Source: Halovenus amylolytica (GTDB lineage Archaea > Halobacteriota > Halobacteria > Halobacteriales > Haloarculaceae). Taken from it: DNA of 64,000 bases. Where the stretch lies: assembly GCA_004015825.1 (NCBI GenBank), contig SAYS01000004.1:1-64000 (forward strand). The letters are read 5' to 3'. How positions within the stretch are numbered: the first letter of the stretch is position 1; each line of letters opens with the position of its first letter. A program made the position numbers and the translations under genes. The notes under the pieces were generated by a model. That model searched no databases. It was given only the letters and a program-made list of their open reading frames with translations, and was not told where the DNA came from. This document shows positions 49,706 through 59,253 of this stretch, in pieces.

Positions 49706-50149
49706 TTACTCGGCGTCTTCGTCTCCGTCGTCAGCCTCGGTCTCGACATCGACCTGCTGCTCGTGGTCGGCCTCGGTGTCGGCTTTCGGGACCGTCACGT
49801 GGAGCGTTCCGTCGTCTTTCAGTGTCGCGGTCGCCGCCTCCGGATCGACCGACACGTCGTCGGGGAGGTCGACACGACCATCGAGAGCGAGACCGCGGCC
49901 CGGGAACACCATCTTGAACCCGTCCTTGAACTCGCGGAACCGGTCGAGTCTGACCAGGATCGTGCCGTTCTCGTAGGTGACCTGCATATCGCTGCTCAGC
50001 GCACCAGGTGCATCGAAGATGGCGAGATACGCGTCCTCGCTTTCGAGCAGATCGACCGGTAGCGGGCGTTTTTCCTGTGTCCGGCTCATCGCACGGCCGA
50101 CCGTTCCGGCGACAGCCTCACCAACCGTGTCTCCGATCTCCCGGATCAT
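49706..50149 (-). CDS. Small heat-shock protein (Hsp20)
   Basis: 147 residues. The alpha-crystallin domain spans ~30-120: LPVDLLESEDAYLAIFDAPG, VRLDRF, PGRGLALDGRVDLPDDVSVD and LKDDGTLHVTVPK. It should hold misfolded proteins as an ATP-free chaperone. The N-terminus is short and the tail is acidic, an archaeal feature. The ATG overlaps the small zinc-finger gene by four bases. Confidence 0.9.
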   Translation of the reverse strand: MIREIGDTVGEAVAGTVGRAMSRTQEKRPLPVDLLESEDAYLAIFDAPGALSSDMQVTYENGTILVRLDRFREFKDGFKMVFPGRGLALDGRVDLPDDVSVDPEAATATLKDDGTLHVTVPKADTEADHEQQVDVETEADDGDEDAE

Positions 50150-50304
50150 AGCTCGACTTTCGACAGCGAATCAGTCTGGCGACAGTACGGACAGGCGAAA
50201 TCAGAGAGGCCCACGCTGTCCGGCATGTCGTAGGTGTAGTGCATCTCGAACATGTCGAGTTCGCACTCGTCAGCAGTACAGACGACTTCGACTGTTTCTG
50301 GCAT
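50146..50304 (-). CDS. 52-residue zinc-finger micro-protein
   Basis: Starts MPETVEVVCTADECEL (ATG at 50304). Two Cys pairs, VVC-x4-C and FACPYC, form one zinc ribbon, and the rest is acidic. It is the first gene of the run zinc finger - Hsp20 - MOSC, with an ATGA overlap to Hsp20. Function unknown. Confidence 0.75.
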   Translation of the reverse strand: MPETVEVVCTADECELDMFEMHYTYDMPDSVGLSDFACPYCRQTDSLSKVEL

Positions 50305-50401
50305 GGACGCATCTACGGGCCCGGTCGTAATCAATTCCGTGCCTCACTCCGCCCACGAGCGGATGTAAGAGTTAAATGGGATAGACTCAATACTGGCATA
50401 T

Positions 50402-50641
50402 ATGGTAGAGATACTCGCCGAGAACCTCTCCGGAAAAGCCGTCATGGGCTCGGATGGAGCAGAACTCGGCATGTTGTACAACATCACAATGGATTTCGAT
50501 TCGGGACGACTGGAGAATCTCGTCATCAATCCCGACGAGAACTACGGCGGCGGCGATTTCGACACTGACGCGAAGGGACGGCTCCTCGTGCCCGTCAACC
50601 GCGTTCAGGCAGTCAAAGATCACATGATAATCCAGCGGTAA
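50402..50641 (+). CDS. PRC-barrel protein
   Basis: 79 residues. A single PRC-barrel: ILAENLSGKAVMGSDGAELGMLYNITMD is the first hairpin, and GRLLVPVNRVQAVKDHMI the end. The TATA-like GTTAAATGG (~50372) gives a leaderless start. The NOB1 gene begins five bases after its stop. PRC-barrels have been proposed to serve RNA metabolism in archaea, which fits this pairing. Confidence 0.88.
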   Translation: MVEILAENLSGKAVMGSDGAELGMLYNITMDFDSGRLENLVINPDENYGGGDFDTDAKGRLLVPVNRVQAVKDHMIIQR

Positions 50642-50646
50642 CGCGA

Positions 50647-51105
50647 ATGTACATTCTCGACTCCTCAGCTTTCATCCACGAGTATCACACCGACGAGAGC
50701 ATCGCCTCCATCCCGCTGGTCCGCGAGGAACTCGAAGACGAGAGCGCGTACCGGTTCGACGCGCTCGAGGGCTCCGGGATGCACATGCACATTCCCGACG
50801 AAGAGACCATCGAGCGAATCGAGCGGGCTGCCCGCGAGACGGGCGATTTCGAAGAGCTCTCCCGCACTGATATCCGCCTCGTGGCCGCAACCTTCGAACT
50901 CGACGGGCGACTCGTGACCGACGACTACGCGATGCAAAACGTCGCAGAGAAACTCGAGGTCGACGTGGAGGTCATCGCGCGTGATGGGATCGAGGAACAG
51001 CGAAGCTGGATCTACCAGTGCCAGGGCTGTGGCCGGGAGTTCGACGAGAATCACGACCGCTGTCCGATCTGTGGCAGCGAACTCTCCCGAAAAAATCCCG
51101 CGTAA
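50647..51105 (+). CDS. nob1: NOB1 endonuclease (PIN domain + zinc ribbon)
   Basis: 152 residues. The PIN nuclease core starts with MYILDSSAFIHEY (catalytic Asp) and later has RTDIRLVAATFEL and VTDDYAM (acidic pocket). The C-terminal zinc ribbon is YQCQGCGREFDENHDRCPICGSEL (CxxC-CxxC). NOB1 cuts the 3' end of pre-16S rRNA. Co-transcribed with the PRC-barrel protein. Confidence 0.95.
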   Translation: MYILDSSAFIHEYHTDESIASIPLVREELEDESAYRFDALEGSGMHMHIPDEETIERIERAARETGDFEELSRTDIRLVAATFELDGRLVTDDYAMQNVAEKLEVDVEVIARDGIEEQRSWIYQCQGCGREFDENHDRCPICGSELSRKNPA

Positions 51106-51150
51106 CTCGCATCGCTATCCACGTCCCTTGCTTTGCACCGACTCCCAGTG

Positions 51151-51300
51151 TTAGATCCGGTGTTGCTCGTTGATCTGGGAGAGCCCCAGATCGATCAACT
51201 GCCGGAGCACCTCCTCCTCGGTGACGTTGTTCTCCCGAGCCAGTCGCTCGATGTCTCGGGTATGTTCATCGTCACACACGAAGGTGTAGCGGGTCGGCAT
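51151..51300 (-). CDS. 49-residue CopG-like protein
   Basis: From ATG 51300 (MPTRYTFVCDDEHTRDIERLARE), which is close to an AT-rich TATA candidate near 51325. The strand, helix and VTEEEVLRQLIDLGLS helix suit a ribbon-helix-helix dimer. Ends with no partner gene. A regulator role is a guess. Confidence 0.65.
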   Translation of the reverse strand: MPTRYTFVCDDEHTRDIERLARENNVTEEEVLRQLIDLGLSQINEQHRI

Positions 51301-51404
51301 ACCGTATAGTAGGTGATAGTACAGTATTAAATACCCGTCAGACAACAGTCCGACTACGTATCGAACGTATATCAATACTAAATATCAGTATGTCTACTGG
51401 AAAC

Positions 51405-52178
51405 TCACAGTGAGCCGACTGTTTCGGTGTACAGGGTCACGTAGACAATGCAGTTCCAGAGCGAATGGACAGCGATCGGGACGAGAATATTTCCGGTCAA
51501 CTCGTAGACGGCGCCGAGAATCACGCCGGAGAGGAACGCGATGGCGACGTACGCTTCCGCACTCCCCTGGCCCACCAGCGCGACCCAGTGGATCAGTCCG
51601 AATATGGCACCAGCGGCCACGATCCCCGGAACGATACCGTACGCTCGACGGAACAAGCCCTGGATGACACCCCGGAACAGGAGTTCTTCGGCAGGAACGT
51701 TCAAAAAGAGGACCAACGGGATGTAGTAGAGAAACAGAACTGGGTTTGCCCGGCCGGTCTCGACTGCAGTGTTTTCCGCGAGTTCGATACCGAGTTCGGC
51801 GAGGACGAACTCCGCGGTGAGCATCATCCCAACCAGGACGATACTTCCCGCGACGCCGACTGCGAGATCGCGTCTATTCGGGAGCTGAAGACCGACGAGT
51901 GATCGTTCGTTCCACAGTTCGAGATAGAGAACGGAGACCAGAATAAAGCCAGCAAAATGCAGGGCTGTCGGGACGATTTCGGTCGTTATTGGTGTGTCTG
52001 CACCGAGGGCTTCGAGTCCGGCGTTCCCGAGTCCGACGACCAGCGCACTGGCCAGGAATGCTGCGACCACGAGCAGGAGAGAGTGGACGACACTCTCGAA
52101 TCGGTCCGATGGATCGCCGAGGCGGAACAGCGGCTGTTCGGTCGGCGTTATCCCCTTACCTGAAGAGTCGGTCGTCAT
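51405..52178 (-). CDS. CPBP family intramembrane metalloprotease
   Basis: 257 residues, about eight membrane helices. The CPBP/Abi motif 1 is VPAEELLFRGVIQG (Glu pair and Arg) and motif 2 is FGLIHWVALV (His). The CPBP family includes Rce1 prenyl-protein proteases; the haloarchaeal members' substrates are unknown. Stands alone between a CopG-like gene and pgi. Confidence 0.9.
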   Translation of the reverse strand: MTTDSSGKGITPTEQPLFRLGDPSDRFESVVHSLLLVVAAFLASALVVGLGNAGLEALGADTPITTEIVPTALHFAGFILVSVLYLELWNERSLVGLQLPNRRDLAVGVAGSIVLVGMMLTAEFVLAELGIELAENTAVETGRANPVLFLYYIPLVLFLNVPAEELLFRGVIQGLFRRAYGIVPGIVAAGAIFGLIHWVALVGQGSAEAYVAIAFLSGVILGAVYELTGNILVPIAVHSLWNCIVYVTLYTETVGSL

Positions 52179-52238
52179 CGATGATGTGTGCTGGTATGGC
52201 TCCGGCCTTCAAGACCGCTCCGATTCGATCGATACTGG

Positions 52239-53534
52239 TCAGTCGATGACCAGACGCTCCTTGGATTCGACTGCTTTGGCCTCCTCGAACTCGCCGCCGC
52301 CGAGCAGTCCACGGGCTGCCTTCTTGCCCCACTCGACAGCGGGCTGGATGAACGTCTCGATGCCGTACAGTTCGCCGGCCATGATACAGGCCGCCTCCAT
52401 GGCAAAGAGGAGTTCGCCGATCCCCTCTTCGTCGAGTTCGTCGAGTTCGATCCGGACGTTCGGCTGTCCCACCTCCGCGAGACTCGCTTCCGTCGCTTCG
52501 AACTCCGCGTCGAGCAGTTCACCCAGCCCCGACCCGCCGAGGTAGGCGAGATCCTCGATATCGGTCTCGGGGATCGTCAGATCCGAGCGATCTTTCGCCC
52601 GCACGAGGGTGACCATCTTGTCCGGCGGGCCAGCCCGGTAGAGCTGGAGCTGTGAGTGCTGATCGGTCGCGCCGAGCGCGCGCGCTGGCGTCTGACCGAG
52701 TCCGTCCTTGCCGAGGCTCTCGGCCCACAGCTGTGCGAACCACTCGGAGAAGAATTCGAGTCCCTCCGCGTAGGGCATCATCGCGTTGATCGACGCACCG
52801 CGCTGATCGAGCGCGTACGCGACTGCCCCGTAGGCGTAGCCCGGACAGTCGTACAGCGAGCCCGACAGTGCTTCCTCCCGGGTCTGCGCGCCGGCCAGCA
52901 CAGCCTCGATATCGTGGCCCTGGATCGCAGGTGCGACGAGTCCAACAGGGGAGAGCGCCGAAAACCGGCCGGGAACACCGTCCGGAACCGGGAGTTTGGG
53001 CAGATCGTGCTCCACCGCGAGCGAGTGTAGCGGACCCGACTCCCCTGTCGTCATGATCGTCCGCTCGGTCCAGTCGACCCCGGCTTCGTCCATCGCGTCG
53101 CGGACGACGAGGAAGTTCGCGAGCGTCTCGGCGGTCGTGCCAGATTTCGAGACGGCGTTGACGACAGTATCTTCGAGCGGAATGTCGTCGAGCGTCTCAC
53201 GGATATGCTCGGGGTCGACGTTGTCGAGGACGTACAGTGGAATGCCGTTCGATCCCAGCGCCTGTGAGATCGTCGCCGCGCCGAGTGCGCTCCCACCGAT
53301 GCCGACGGTGAGGATCGCCTCGGGATCCTCGAATCCCGACACTGCCTCCTGAATCGCCGTCGCGTCCGTCGACGACGGCAGATTCAGCGACGTGTAGCCC
53401 AACTCACCGTCTGCTTTCCCCGCCGAGATGCGTTCGTGGGCCGAGGCGACCCGGTCGTCGAGTCTGTCGAGTGTCTCCTCGCTAACGCCTGGCGATGCCA
53501 CCTCTGTGAGTGCGTTGCCGATATCCAGCTCCAT
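52239..53534 (-). CDS. pgi: Glucose-6-phosphate isomerase
   Basis: 431 residues, somewhat shorter than bacterial Pgi, as usual in archaea. Signatures: ILTVGIGGSALGAAT, VNAVSKSGTTAETLANF, and GVPGRFSALSPVG. It converts glucose-6-phosphate to fructose-6-phosphate. With aldolase and fructose-bisphosphatase in this window it supports gluconeogenesis, though the genes are far apart. Confidence 0.94.
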   Translation of the reverse strand: MELDIGNALTEVASPGVSEETLDRLDDRVASAHERISAGKADGELGYTSLNLPSSTDATAIQEAVSGFEDPEAILTVGIGGSALGAATISQALGSNGIPLYVLDNVDPEHIRETLDDIPLEDTVVNAVSKSGTTAETLANFLVVRDAMDEAGVDWTERTIMTTGESGPLHSLAVEHDLPKLPVPDGVPGRFSALSPVGLVAPAIQGHDIEAVLAGAQTREEALSGSLYDCPGYAYGAVAYALDQRGASINAMMPYAEGLEFFSEWFAQLWAESLGKDGLGQTPARALGATDQHSQLQLYRAGPPDKMVTLVRAKDRSDLTIPETDIEDLAYLGGSGLGELLDAEFEATEASLAEVGQPNVRIELDELDEEGIGELLFAMEAACIMAGELYGIETFIQPAVEWGKKAARGLLGGGEFEEAKAVESKERLVID

Positions 53535-53621
53535 GGATGTGTGCTCTCGTGGCTACGGCAAGAACCCCGGGGTTTTCGGCAAGTCGAAACCTCGAAAAGC
53601 GACTAGCACCTACAGGTGGGT

Positions 53622-54257
53622 ATGAGTCAGGACGAAGATGAGTCGGCCGACACAGCCGAAGAGGACGATCCCGTCGCGAGCATGTACGACCAAGAGAAAC
53701 CGGGCGAAACGAAAGGCGACGACGAGGAGTCGGGTGGGACACCGGCCGGCTTCGGCGGAGGGTTGATGGGCGATCAGTCCGACGAGCCGGAGACCTCTGC
53801 AGGGACCTTTTACGTGAAACACACGGAGGAAAGCGCCGTCACACTCCACGAGATCGATACCTCTCAGATTTTCACGCTGGTCGAGAATCCAGGGCTGGAA
53901 ACCCACCAGATCATCGAGGCGACGCTGATGGCACAGCCACCGATGCAGGTCTCCTATCTCATCAGGGATCTGGAATCACAGCGGACGATTCCCGTCGAGA
54001 CGAGCCCCGAGCCACCGACGAGTCGGGTCATAAAACTCGGGACAGAGATGGACGAAGGACAGGCCGCTGCCATCGACCGCGAGGGCGAAGGCGAGATCCA
54101 CATCTTGCGCGTCGAGCCCGAGCACACCGAACACACTGCCGAAGAAGTCCACGACGACGAGATGACCTACAAGAACGCCGCTCGCTACGGAATCGAGCGC
54201 GTCGAGATCCGCACCGACGAAGCGGAAGGGATCGTCAGCATCCGGTATCTGCCCTGA
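53622..54257 (+). CDS. Conserved haloarchaeal protein, DUF5812-like
   Basis: 211 residues from ATG 53622 (a GTG two codons upstream is possible). The first ~60 are acidic and Gly-rich and look disordered. The remainder is a beta-rich domain (GTFYVKHTEESAVTLHEID and later EGEIHILRVEPEHTEHTAEE). I recall this as a DUF5812 protein but am unsure of the number. It converges with the next gene: stop codons are directly adjacent (TGA then TTA). Confidence 0.6.
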   Translation: MSQDEDESADTAEEDDPVASMYDQEKPGETKGDDEESGGTPAGFGGGLMGDQSDEPETSAGTFYVKHTEESAVTLHEIDTSQIFTLVENPGLETHQIIEATLMAQPPMQVSYLIRDLESQRTIPVETSPEPPTSRVIKLGTEMDEGQAAAIDREGEGEIHILRVEPEHTEHTAEEVHDDEMTYKNAARYGIERVEIRTDEAEGIVSIRYLP

Positions 54258-54563
54258 TTACTGCCGACCGGCACTGCTCTGGACCGTCCAGCCGCCGACA
54301 CTGCAGGCCTCCCGCTCGGTGAAGACGAACTCGGTCTCCGAATCGATTTTCGAGCCCCCAGCGACCGACTCGACACGGAGGTCGACATCCATCGCGCTGC
54401 CACAGCACCCGACCCCGACGAACTCCGACCAGTGATCACCGACGGTTGCCCGGTCGTGTGCCTTGGTCAGGTAGTTCCGAAACGGGCGGTCCTCGACGAT
54501 CTCTCGTCCCCAGACCGAGAGGTCAGCCGGGTACGAGACTGTGATTTTCGTCGCCGTCTCCAT
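54258..54563 (-). CDS. Conserved hypothetical protein with CC pair
   Basis: 101 residues. No family recognised. The centre has VGVGCCGSAMDVDLRV and a third Cys lies near the C-terminus, so metal binding or a disulfide is possible. Mixed alpha/beta, no membrane segment. Confidence 0.6.
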   Translation of the reverse strand: METATKITVSYPADLSVWGREIVEDRPFRNYLTKAHDRATVGDHWSEFVGVGCCGSAMDVDLRVESVAGGSKIDSETEFVFTEREACSVGGWTVQSSAGRQ

Positions 54564-54703
54564 ACTTCATTCTACGCGCTTGCGGGTAATAGGTTGCCCG
54601 ACGCCAGCAGAGAGAAACACCCGACAGCAGCCGCAAATACCACCTGAGGACCGATAGGTCGTAGAAGAAAGGCTTATTCAATGGGCTCTCGGAGGCAAGT
54701 TAC

Positions 54704-55564
54704 ATGGGACGTATCGACGTCGAAAAAATGCCCTACCAGGAGTATACGAACCGCCAGTTGCTACTGATTCCGCTGGTGGTTCTCGGTGTCGCACTCCTCA
54801 TCTTAGTCGGGGCATACTTCCTGACAGGAACACCCGTCGAACTCGGAATGGAGTTTACCGGCGGGACAGAGATCAGGTTAGATGCACAGGGCGCCTCAGG
54901 TGACGAAGTGCGGGCGACGTTTTCCTCACTGGAGACGGAAAGTATCCAGGGGGTCGGAAGTGACAGTTCCTATCTCCTCTCGACGCAGGAAACTGATACG
55001 AATCAGTTCGAACAGTTAGCCGAAGATGCAGGGTACGAGGTCCAGTCGGTGGAGAGTACCTCTGCTTCCTTCGGATCCGACTCACAGCGTGAGGCGTTGA
55101 TCGGGATGGTCGCAGCCTTCGTCGGGATGAGCCTGCTCGTGGCGCTGGCTTTCCGGACGTTCATTCCGAGTCTGGCCGTCGTCGCATCGGCATTCTCTGA
55201 CATCGTTATTCCAGTTGCCCTCATGAACCTGTTCGGGATCGAACTCGGACTCGGGGCAGTTGCGGCCTTGCTGATGATTATCGGTTACAGCGTGGACTCG
55301 GACATTTTGCTGAACAACCACATCCTGCGCCGGCACGGCTCGTTCTACGAGAGTACCTACCGTGCGATGCGGACCGGTGTCTCGATGACGCTGACCTCGA
55401 TCGCAGCGATGACCACGATGTTCGTCGTGGCCACGCTGCTCGGGATTCCGCTGCTGGATAGTATCGCACTCATACTGGTCTTCGGACTCACAGCAGATCT
55501 GATGAACACCTACCTGCTGAACGTGAGTCTGCTTCGCTGGTACAAATACGAGGGTGTAAAATAA
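54704..55564 (+). CDS. secF: Protein translocase subunit SecF
   Basis: 286 residues. One helix (residues ~20-42), an exterior domain (to ~125), then five helices. The SecDF signature GMEFTGGTEIRL starts the exterior domain, and helix 4 has the conserved Asp in YSVDSDILLNN. TATA candidate GGCTTATTCA at 54671 predicts a leaderless start. The stop shares one base with secD (TAATG). Confidence 0.95.
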   Translation: MGRIDVEKMPYQEYTNRQLLLIPLVVLGVALLILVGAYFLTGTPVELGMEFTGGTEIRLDAQGASGDEVRATFSSLETESIQGVGSDSSYLLSTQETDTNQFEQLAEDAGYEVQSVESTSASFGSDSQREALIGMVAAFVGMSLLVALAFRTFIPSLAVVASAFSDIVIPVALMNLFGIELGLGAVAALLMIIGYSVDSDILLNNHILRRHGSFYESTYRAMRTGVSMTLTSIAAMTTMFVVATLLGIPLLDSIALILVFGLTADLMNTYLLNVSLLRWYKYEGVK

Positions 55565-57168
55565 TGATCGACGTACGCGACAACTGGCGGATTCTGATGC
55601 TCGTCGTGCTCTGTCTCGTCGCCGCGCTGGCCCTATTCGGCCCGCTCGGTGCCGGCGACGGCGAGACAGGACTGGCCGACAACCAGACGATCAGCGATCC
55701 AACCAACCTGGAGTACGGTCTCCAGCTGTCCGGCGGTGCCCGCATCCGCGGCTCACTGGTCGGACAGACGGCCGAAGGTATCGAATTCACGACCGGTGAC
55801 ACCGGGAGCATCGAACGGACGGTTGCCGACGAACTCGGCGTCGACGCGATCGATGTTACGGCGAGAGCTGGAGATGGACAGACGGGAACGATCGAACTGT
55901 TCGCAAGCAGTGACAACGTCTCACAAGCAGAGTTTGCATCCGCCCTGAGCAGCGCCGGACTCGATGCATCGGCAGACGATATTCGCGATGGTGTGACGGA
56001 CGCGACGCGGGACCGGGCGACGGATATTCTCCAGAGCCGAGTCGACCAAACCGGGCTGTCCGGAGCCAGTGTGACGACAGTCAGTGCAGCGACTGGCGGG
56101 AGCTTCATCATCGTCGAAGCACCCGGCGAGGACCGCGAGTCGCTCAGAGAGTTGATCGGCTCGGCCGGCCGTGTCCAGGTCATCGCCAGCTATCCCGATC
56201 CGAACAACGACACTGCCCCGCAGATGGACCCGATCCTCAACCAGGAGGACTTCGCGAGCATCCAGGGAGCGACGCAGACTGATGATGGTGGATCTGTCGG
56301 CGTCACACTAACCGAAGAAGCCGCGGAACCGTTCGCCGAGAAGATGATCGACGCCGGCTTCACACGGGAGGGGGTCGGAAACTGTAATTACGACGCCGAA
56401 ACCGACGACGACCCCTCGCCCAACCAGCACTGCCTGTTGACAGTCGTCGACGGTGAGATCGTCTACGGCGCGTCGATGGGTAACCTCGCGGACACGATCG
56501 ACCCCGGCCAGTCCGGCGATTACTCCGGCTTCGTCGCGGATCCGGGTTTCCGGCTCAACACGAACAGCTACGAGGAGGCCCAGCGCCTCTCGATCAACCT
56601 CGAAGCAGGCTCACTCCCGACCCGACTGGAGATCGAATCCTCCGAGTTCCTCTCACCGAGTTACGCGCAGGCGTTCAAGCCACTCGCACTGGTGACGGGG
56701 CTGCTCGCGTGGCTCGCTGTCTCGGCAGTCGTCTACTTCTGGTACCGTGACGTTCGCGTCGCGATTCCGATGCTCGTGACGGCGACCAGCGAGGTGTTCC
56801 TCCTGCTTGGCTTCGCCGCTGCAGTCGGCCTCGCACTCGATCTCTCTCACATCGCCGGGCTGATCGCCGTCATCGGGACCGGGTTAGACGACCTGATAAT
56901 CATGGCCGACGAGATCTTACAACGGAAAGAGGAGGTGAAAACTGGACGCGTCTTCCAGAGCCGCTTCAGGAAGGCGTTCTGGGTCATCGGGATCGCCGCC
57001 GCGACGACGATCATCGCGATGAGCCCGCTCGCTGTGTTGAGCCTCGGTGATCTCCAGGGCTTCGCCATCATCACGATCGTCGGTGTGATCATCGGCGTGG
57101 CCGTCACACGACCGGCCTACGGTGACGTCCTCCGGAAGCTGATGCTCGACGACGTCAAACGGAAATAA
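55564..57168 (+). CDS. secD: Protein translocase subunit SecD
   Basis: 534 residues. An N-terminal helix (~10-28), the large exterior P1-type domain (~40-360, with LEYGLQLSGGARIRG), then five helices with GTGLDDLIIMADEIL (Asp pair in helix 4, as for proton-driven SecD). With SecF it aids late export steps. Haloarchaea export mainly by Tat but keep SecDF. Confidence 0.95.
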   Translation: MIDVRDNWRILMLVVLCLVAALALFGPLGAGDGETGLADNQTISDPTNLEYGLQLSGGARIRGSLVGQTAEGIEFTTGDTGSIERTVADELGVDAIDVTARAGDGQTGTIELFASSDNVSQAEFASALSSAGLDASADDIRDGVTDATRDRATDILQSRVDQTGLSGASVTTVSAATGGSFIIVEAPGEDRESLRELIGSAGRVQVIASYPDPNNDTAPQMDPILNQEDFASIQGATQTDDGGSVGVTLTEEAAEPFAEKMIDAGFTREGVGNCNYDAETDDDPSPNQHCLLTVVDGEIVYGASMGNLADTIDPGQSGDYSGFVADPGFRLNTNSYEEAQRLSINLEAGSLPTRLEIESSEFLSPSYAQAFKPLALVTGLLAWLAVSAVVYFWYRDVRVAIPMLVTATSEVFLLLGFAAAVGLALDLSHIAGLIAVIGTGLDDLIIMADEILQRKEEVKTGRVFQSRFRKAFWVIGIAAATTIIAMSPLAVLSLGDLQGFAIITIVGVIIGVAVTRPAYGDVLRKLMLDDVKRK

Positions 57169-57187
57169 TCGCGCCAGTCTCGTTTTT

Positions 57188-57949
57188 CTACATGTACATC
57201 CGATCCGCGTAGAACTCCCGTTCTGCCCGTGCTTCGTCACTTTCTGACACTGCCTGCATCCGTTCGGCGAGCGCCTCGTAGTGCTTTTTGATGTTCTCCG
57301 AGAGCTCTTCGAGTTCCTTCCGGTCGACAGTAAGTTCGTATGCCTCCTCGATCGCATCGAGAAAGAGCAACGCGCCGTCGACATCCGGTCCTGGTGGATG
57401 CGCGGGTGTGACGAACACACCGGCGGGAGTGCCATCGCCGTCGAGTCCTCTGGTGACGATTTCGGCCGGCAGCCCGTCGAGAAAGCCGCCACTGAGTGTC
57501 GGCATCTCGGTCCCTTTCAGGCGCGTCTCACGGTACTCCTCCGTTGCGACGTAGAAGACGTCGTGTTCCTCCGGTCCGTGTGGGTAGGGCACACTGTGAA
57601 ACATCGCGATCTCCTCGATGTCGACTTTCTCGACCCACGCGGTGAGATGGTCCGCGAACGACCGTGCCGCCCAGACCGGGAGCAGTAGTTCGCTGACGAG
57701 GACGATAAAATCAGACTCTGTGAGGTTGTACAGTCGGGTGTGATGGCGTGGGACACCATTTTCGAAGGGTGTCACGGTCGGCAGGTCCGCCGGCGAGATG
57801 TGTCCGATCTGTTCGGACTCCTGCTGGCGGACGAGATGGTCGACGACAGTGAGCGCCCCCATACCGGGTGAGGCCAGCCCGACCAGCAGCGTCTGGTCGG
57901 GGGCAACCGCAGTGCTGAGTTCGATCTCGAAACTAGTCTCGGGTGACAT
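57188..57949 (-). CDS. PAC2 family (proteasome assembly chaperone-like)
   Basis: 253 residues from ATG 57949 (MSPETSFEIEL). Motifs LLVGLASPGMGALTVVDHLV, GLPAEIVTRGLDGDGTPAGVFVTP and the C-terminal helix KKHYEALAERMQ fit archaeal PAC2. The family is linked to proteasome assembly by homology; the beta subunit gene lies 31 kb away in this window. Confidence 0.85.
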   Translation of the reverse strand: MSPETSFEIELSTAVAPDQTLLVGLASPGMGALTVVDHLVRQQESEQIGHISPADLPTVTPFENGVPRHHTRLYNLTESDFIVLVSELLLPVWAARSFADHLTAWVEKVDIEEIAMFHSVPYPHGPEEHDVFYVATEEYRETRLKGTEMPTLSGGFLDGLPAEIVTRGLDGDGTPAGVFVTPAHPPGPDVDGALLFLDAIEEAYELTVDRKELEELSENIKKHYEALAERMQAVSESDEARAEREFYADRMYM

Positions 57950-58071
57950 GTCTAGAGTGTCGGTCGGTATGTATATCAACTGTGGGCCTGACTCGTGGCA
58001 CGCTTCTTGCAGGATGGCAGAACAGCACAGTCTCCCTCGCTCTTTTGCCGCCCGGTGCCCTACAGGCAGAC

Positions 58072-58827
58072 GTGTGTACGATAACGCTCGCCTGGCAACT
58101 CTTCGAAGCTGCCCCGGTCATCGTCGCGGCCAACCGTGACGAGGCGCTTGGCCGTCCCTCGGAGCCACCCGCGAAACGGGAGTGGGAGCAGACGGTTGTC
58201 GCGCCGAAAGACGCCGAGGCAGCGGGAACCTGGATCGGTTACAACGAACACGGCGTACTCGTTGCGCTCACGAACCGCTGGACCGGCGAAAAGAAAGATG
58301 GCGATCGATCACGGGGACTGCTAGTTCGGGACGCACTCGGCTACGAGAGCGCAGAGGACGCAATCAGATACGTCGAGCGGGATCTCGATACTCGAACCTA
58401 CGAGGGGTTCAATCTCCTGGCTGTCGATCGAACCAGTGCGTTGCTCGTCGAGTACGACGGTATCCAACGGGTGCGCAATCTCGACCCCGGCGTCCACGTG
58501 ATCGTCAACGTCGGCGCTGATGGCAACTACGAGATCCCTGCCCGACGTGAGGATGCCGGAATCGAACAGGCCGAGAACGCCTCACGACTGCGAGAAGCAC
58601 TCACCCCCGAGCCCGGAGAGACAGGGACGGAGTGGCTGGATCGGGCGAGTGCGGCGATCTCCGACCACGAGTACGGCGTCTGTCTGCACCGTGACGGCTT
58701 CGGGACGCGTTCCTCCTCTCTACTGTTTCTGGGTGACGACGACGTCTCCTACCAGTACGCCGACGGCCCGCCGTGTCGAACGCCCTACGAACCGGTTCAC
58801 GCCGATCTAGTTCTGGATCGCCAGTAA
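58072..58827 (+). CDS. NRDE/TANGO2 family protein
   Basis: 251 residues from a GTG at 58072, which places Cys at residue 2 (VCTITLAW). Family members start M-C-T-x-x-x and the Cys is the likely Ntn-type nucleophile after Met removal. VIVAANRDEALGRPSEPP is the NRDE motif. Longer in-frame starts upstream would bury this Cys and are rejected. TANGO2 is implicated in heme or lipid handling in eukaryotes; the archaeal role is unknown. Confidence 0.85.
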   Translation: MCTITLAWQLFEAAPVIVAANRDEALGRPSEPPAKREWEQTVVAPKDAEAAGTWIGYNEHGVLVALTNRWTGEKKDGDRSRGLLVRDALGYESAEDAIRYVERDLDTRTYEGFNLLAVDRTSALLVEYDGIQRVRNLDPGVHVIVNVGADGNYEIPARREDAGIEQAENASRLREALTPEPGETGTEWLDRASAAISDHEYGVCLHRDGFGTRSSSLLFLGDDDVSYQYADGPPCRTPYEPVHADLVLDRQ

Positions 58828-58881
58828 CCGAGGGAGCCGCCGAAAGTCAGATTTATCCGGGATACACTCCCCAGTCTATGT

Positions 58882-59232
58882 ATGAGCACGACAGCTGCCG
58901 AAGAGGAACTCTCCGAGGACGAGCTGCGGGGGCTGGAACTTATCCGCGAGACTGGTGGGATCCACCAGAGCAACTTCTGGAAGGAACTCGACGTCTCCTC
59001 CCGAAAGGGGAGCCGGATCGTCGAGAAACTGGCCGATAAAGAGCTAATCAACCGGGAGGAGACGGTCTACGACGGACACAACACCTACCTGCTGTCGCCG
59101 ACTGCAGCGGATCTGGACTTCTCGCTGCTAATGGCCGGCGACCAGCTCTCGCCGTTTATCGGCGACGAGGAGGTCGACCCACAGAGCGACGCCTTCTCGC
59201 AGTTCGTGATGAATCTCGCCTACGAGGAATAA
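58882..59232 (+). CDS. Winged-helix transcription regulator
   Basis: 116 residues. Helices at ~12-55 (ELRGLELIRETGGIHQSNFWKELDVSSRKGSRIVEKLADK) with a wing at EETVYDGHNTYLLSP form a MarR/Lrp-like winged helix. No sensor domain. TATA candidate ATTTATCC (58851-58858) makes a leaderless start. Target unknown. Confidence 0.8.
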   Translation: MSTTAAEEELSEDELRGLELIRETGGIHQSNFWKELDVSSRKGSRIVEKLADKELINREETVYDGHNTYLLSPTAADLDFSLLMAGDQLSPFIGDEEVDPQSDAFSQFVMNLAYEE

Positions 59233-59234
59233 GT

Positions 59235-59241
59235 AAAAAAA
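59235..59241 (-). terminator. Oligo-T terminator between convergent genes
   Basis: A7 on the + strand is T7 on the minus strand, directly after the minus-strand gene's stop. The + strand GTTCTTTTCT beside it could end the HTH gene. Confidence 0.45.
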
Positions 59242-59253
59242 CGCCGTTCTTTT

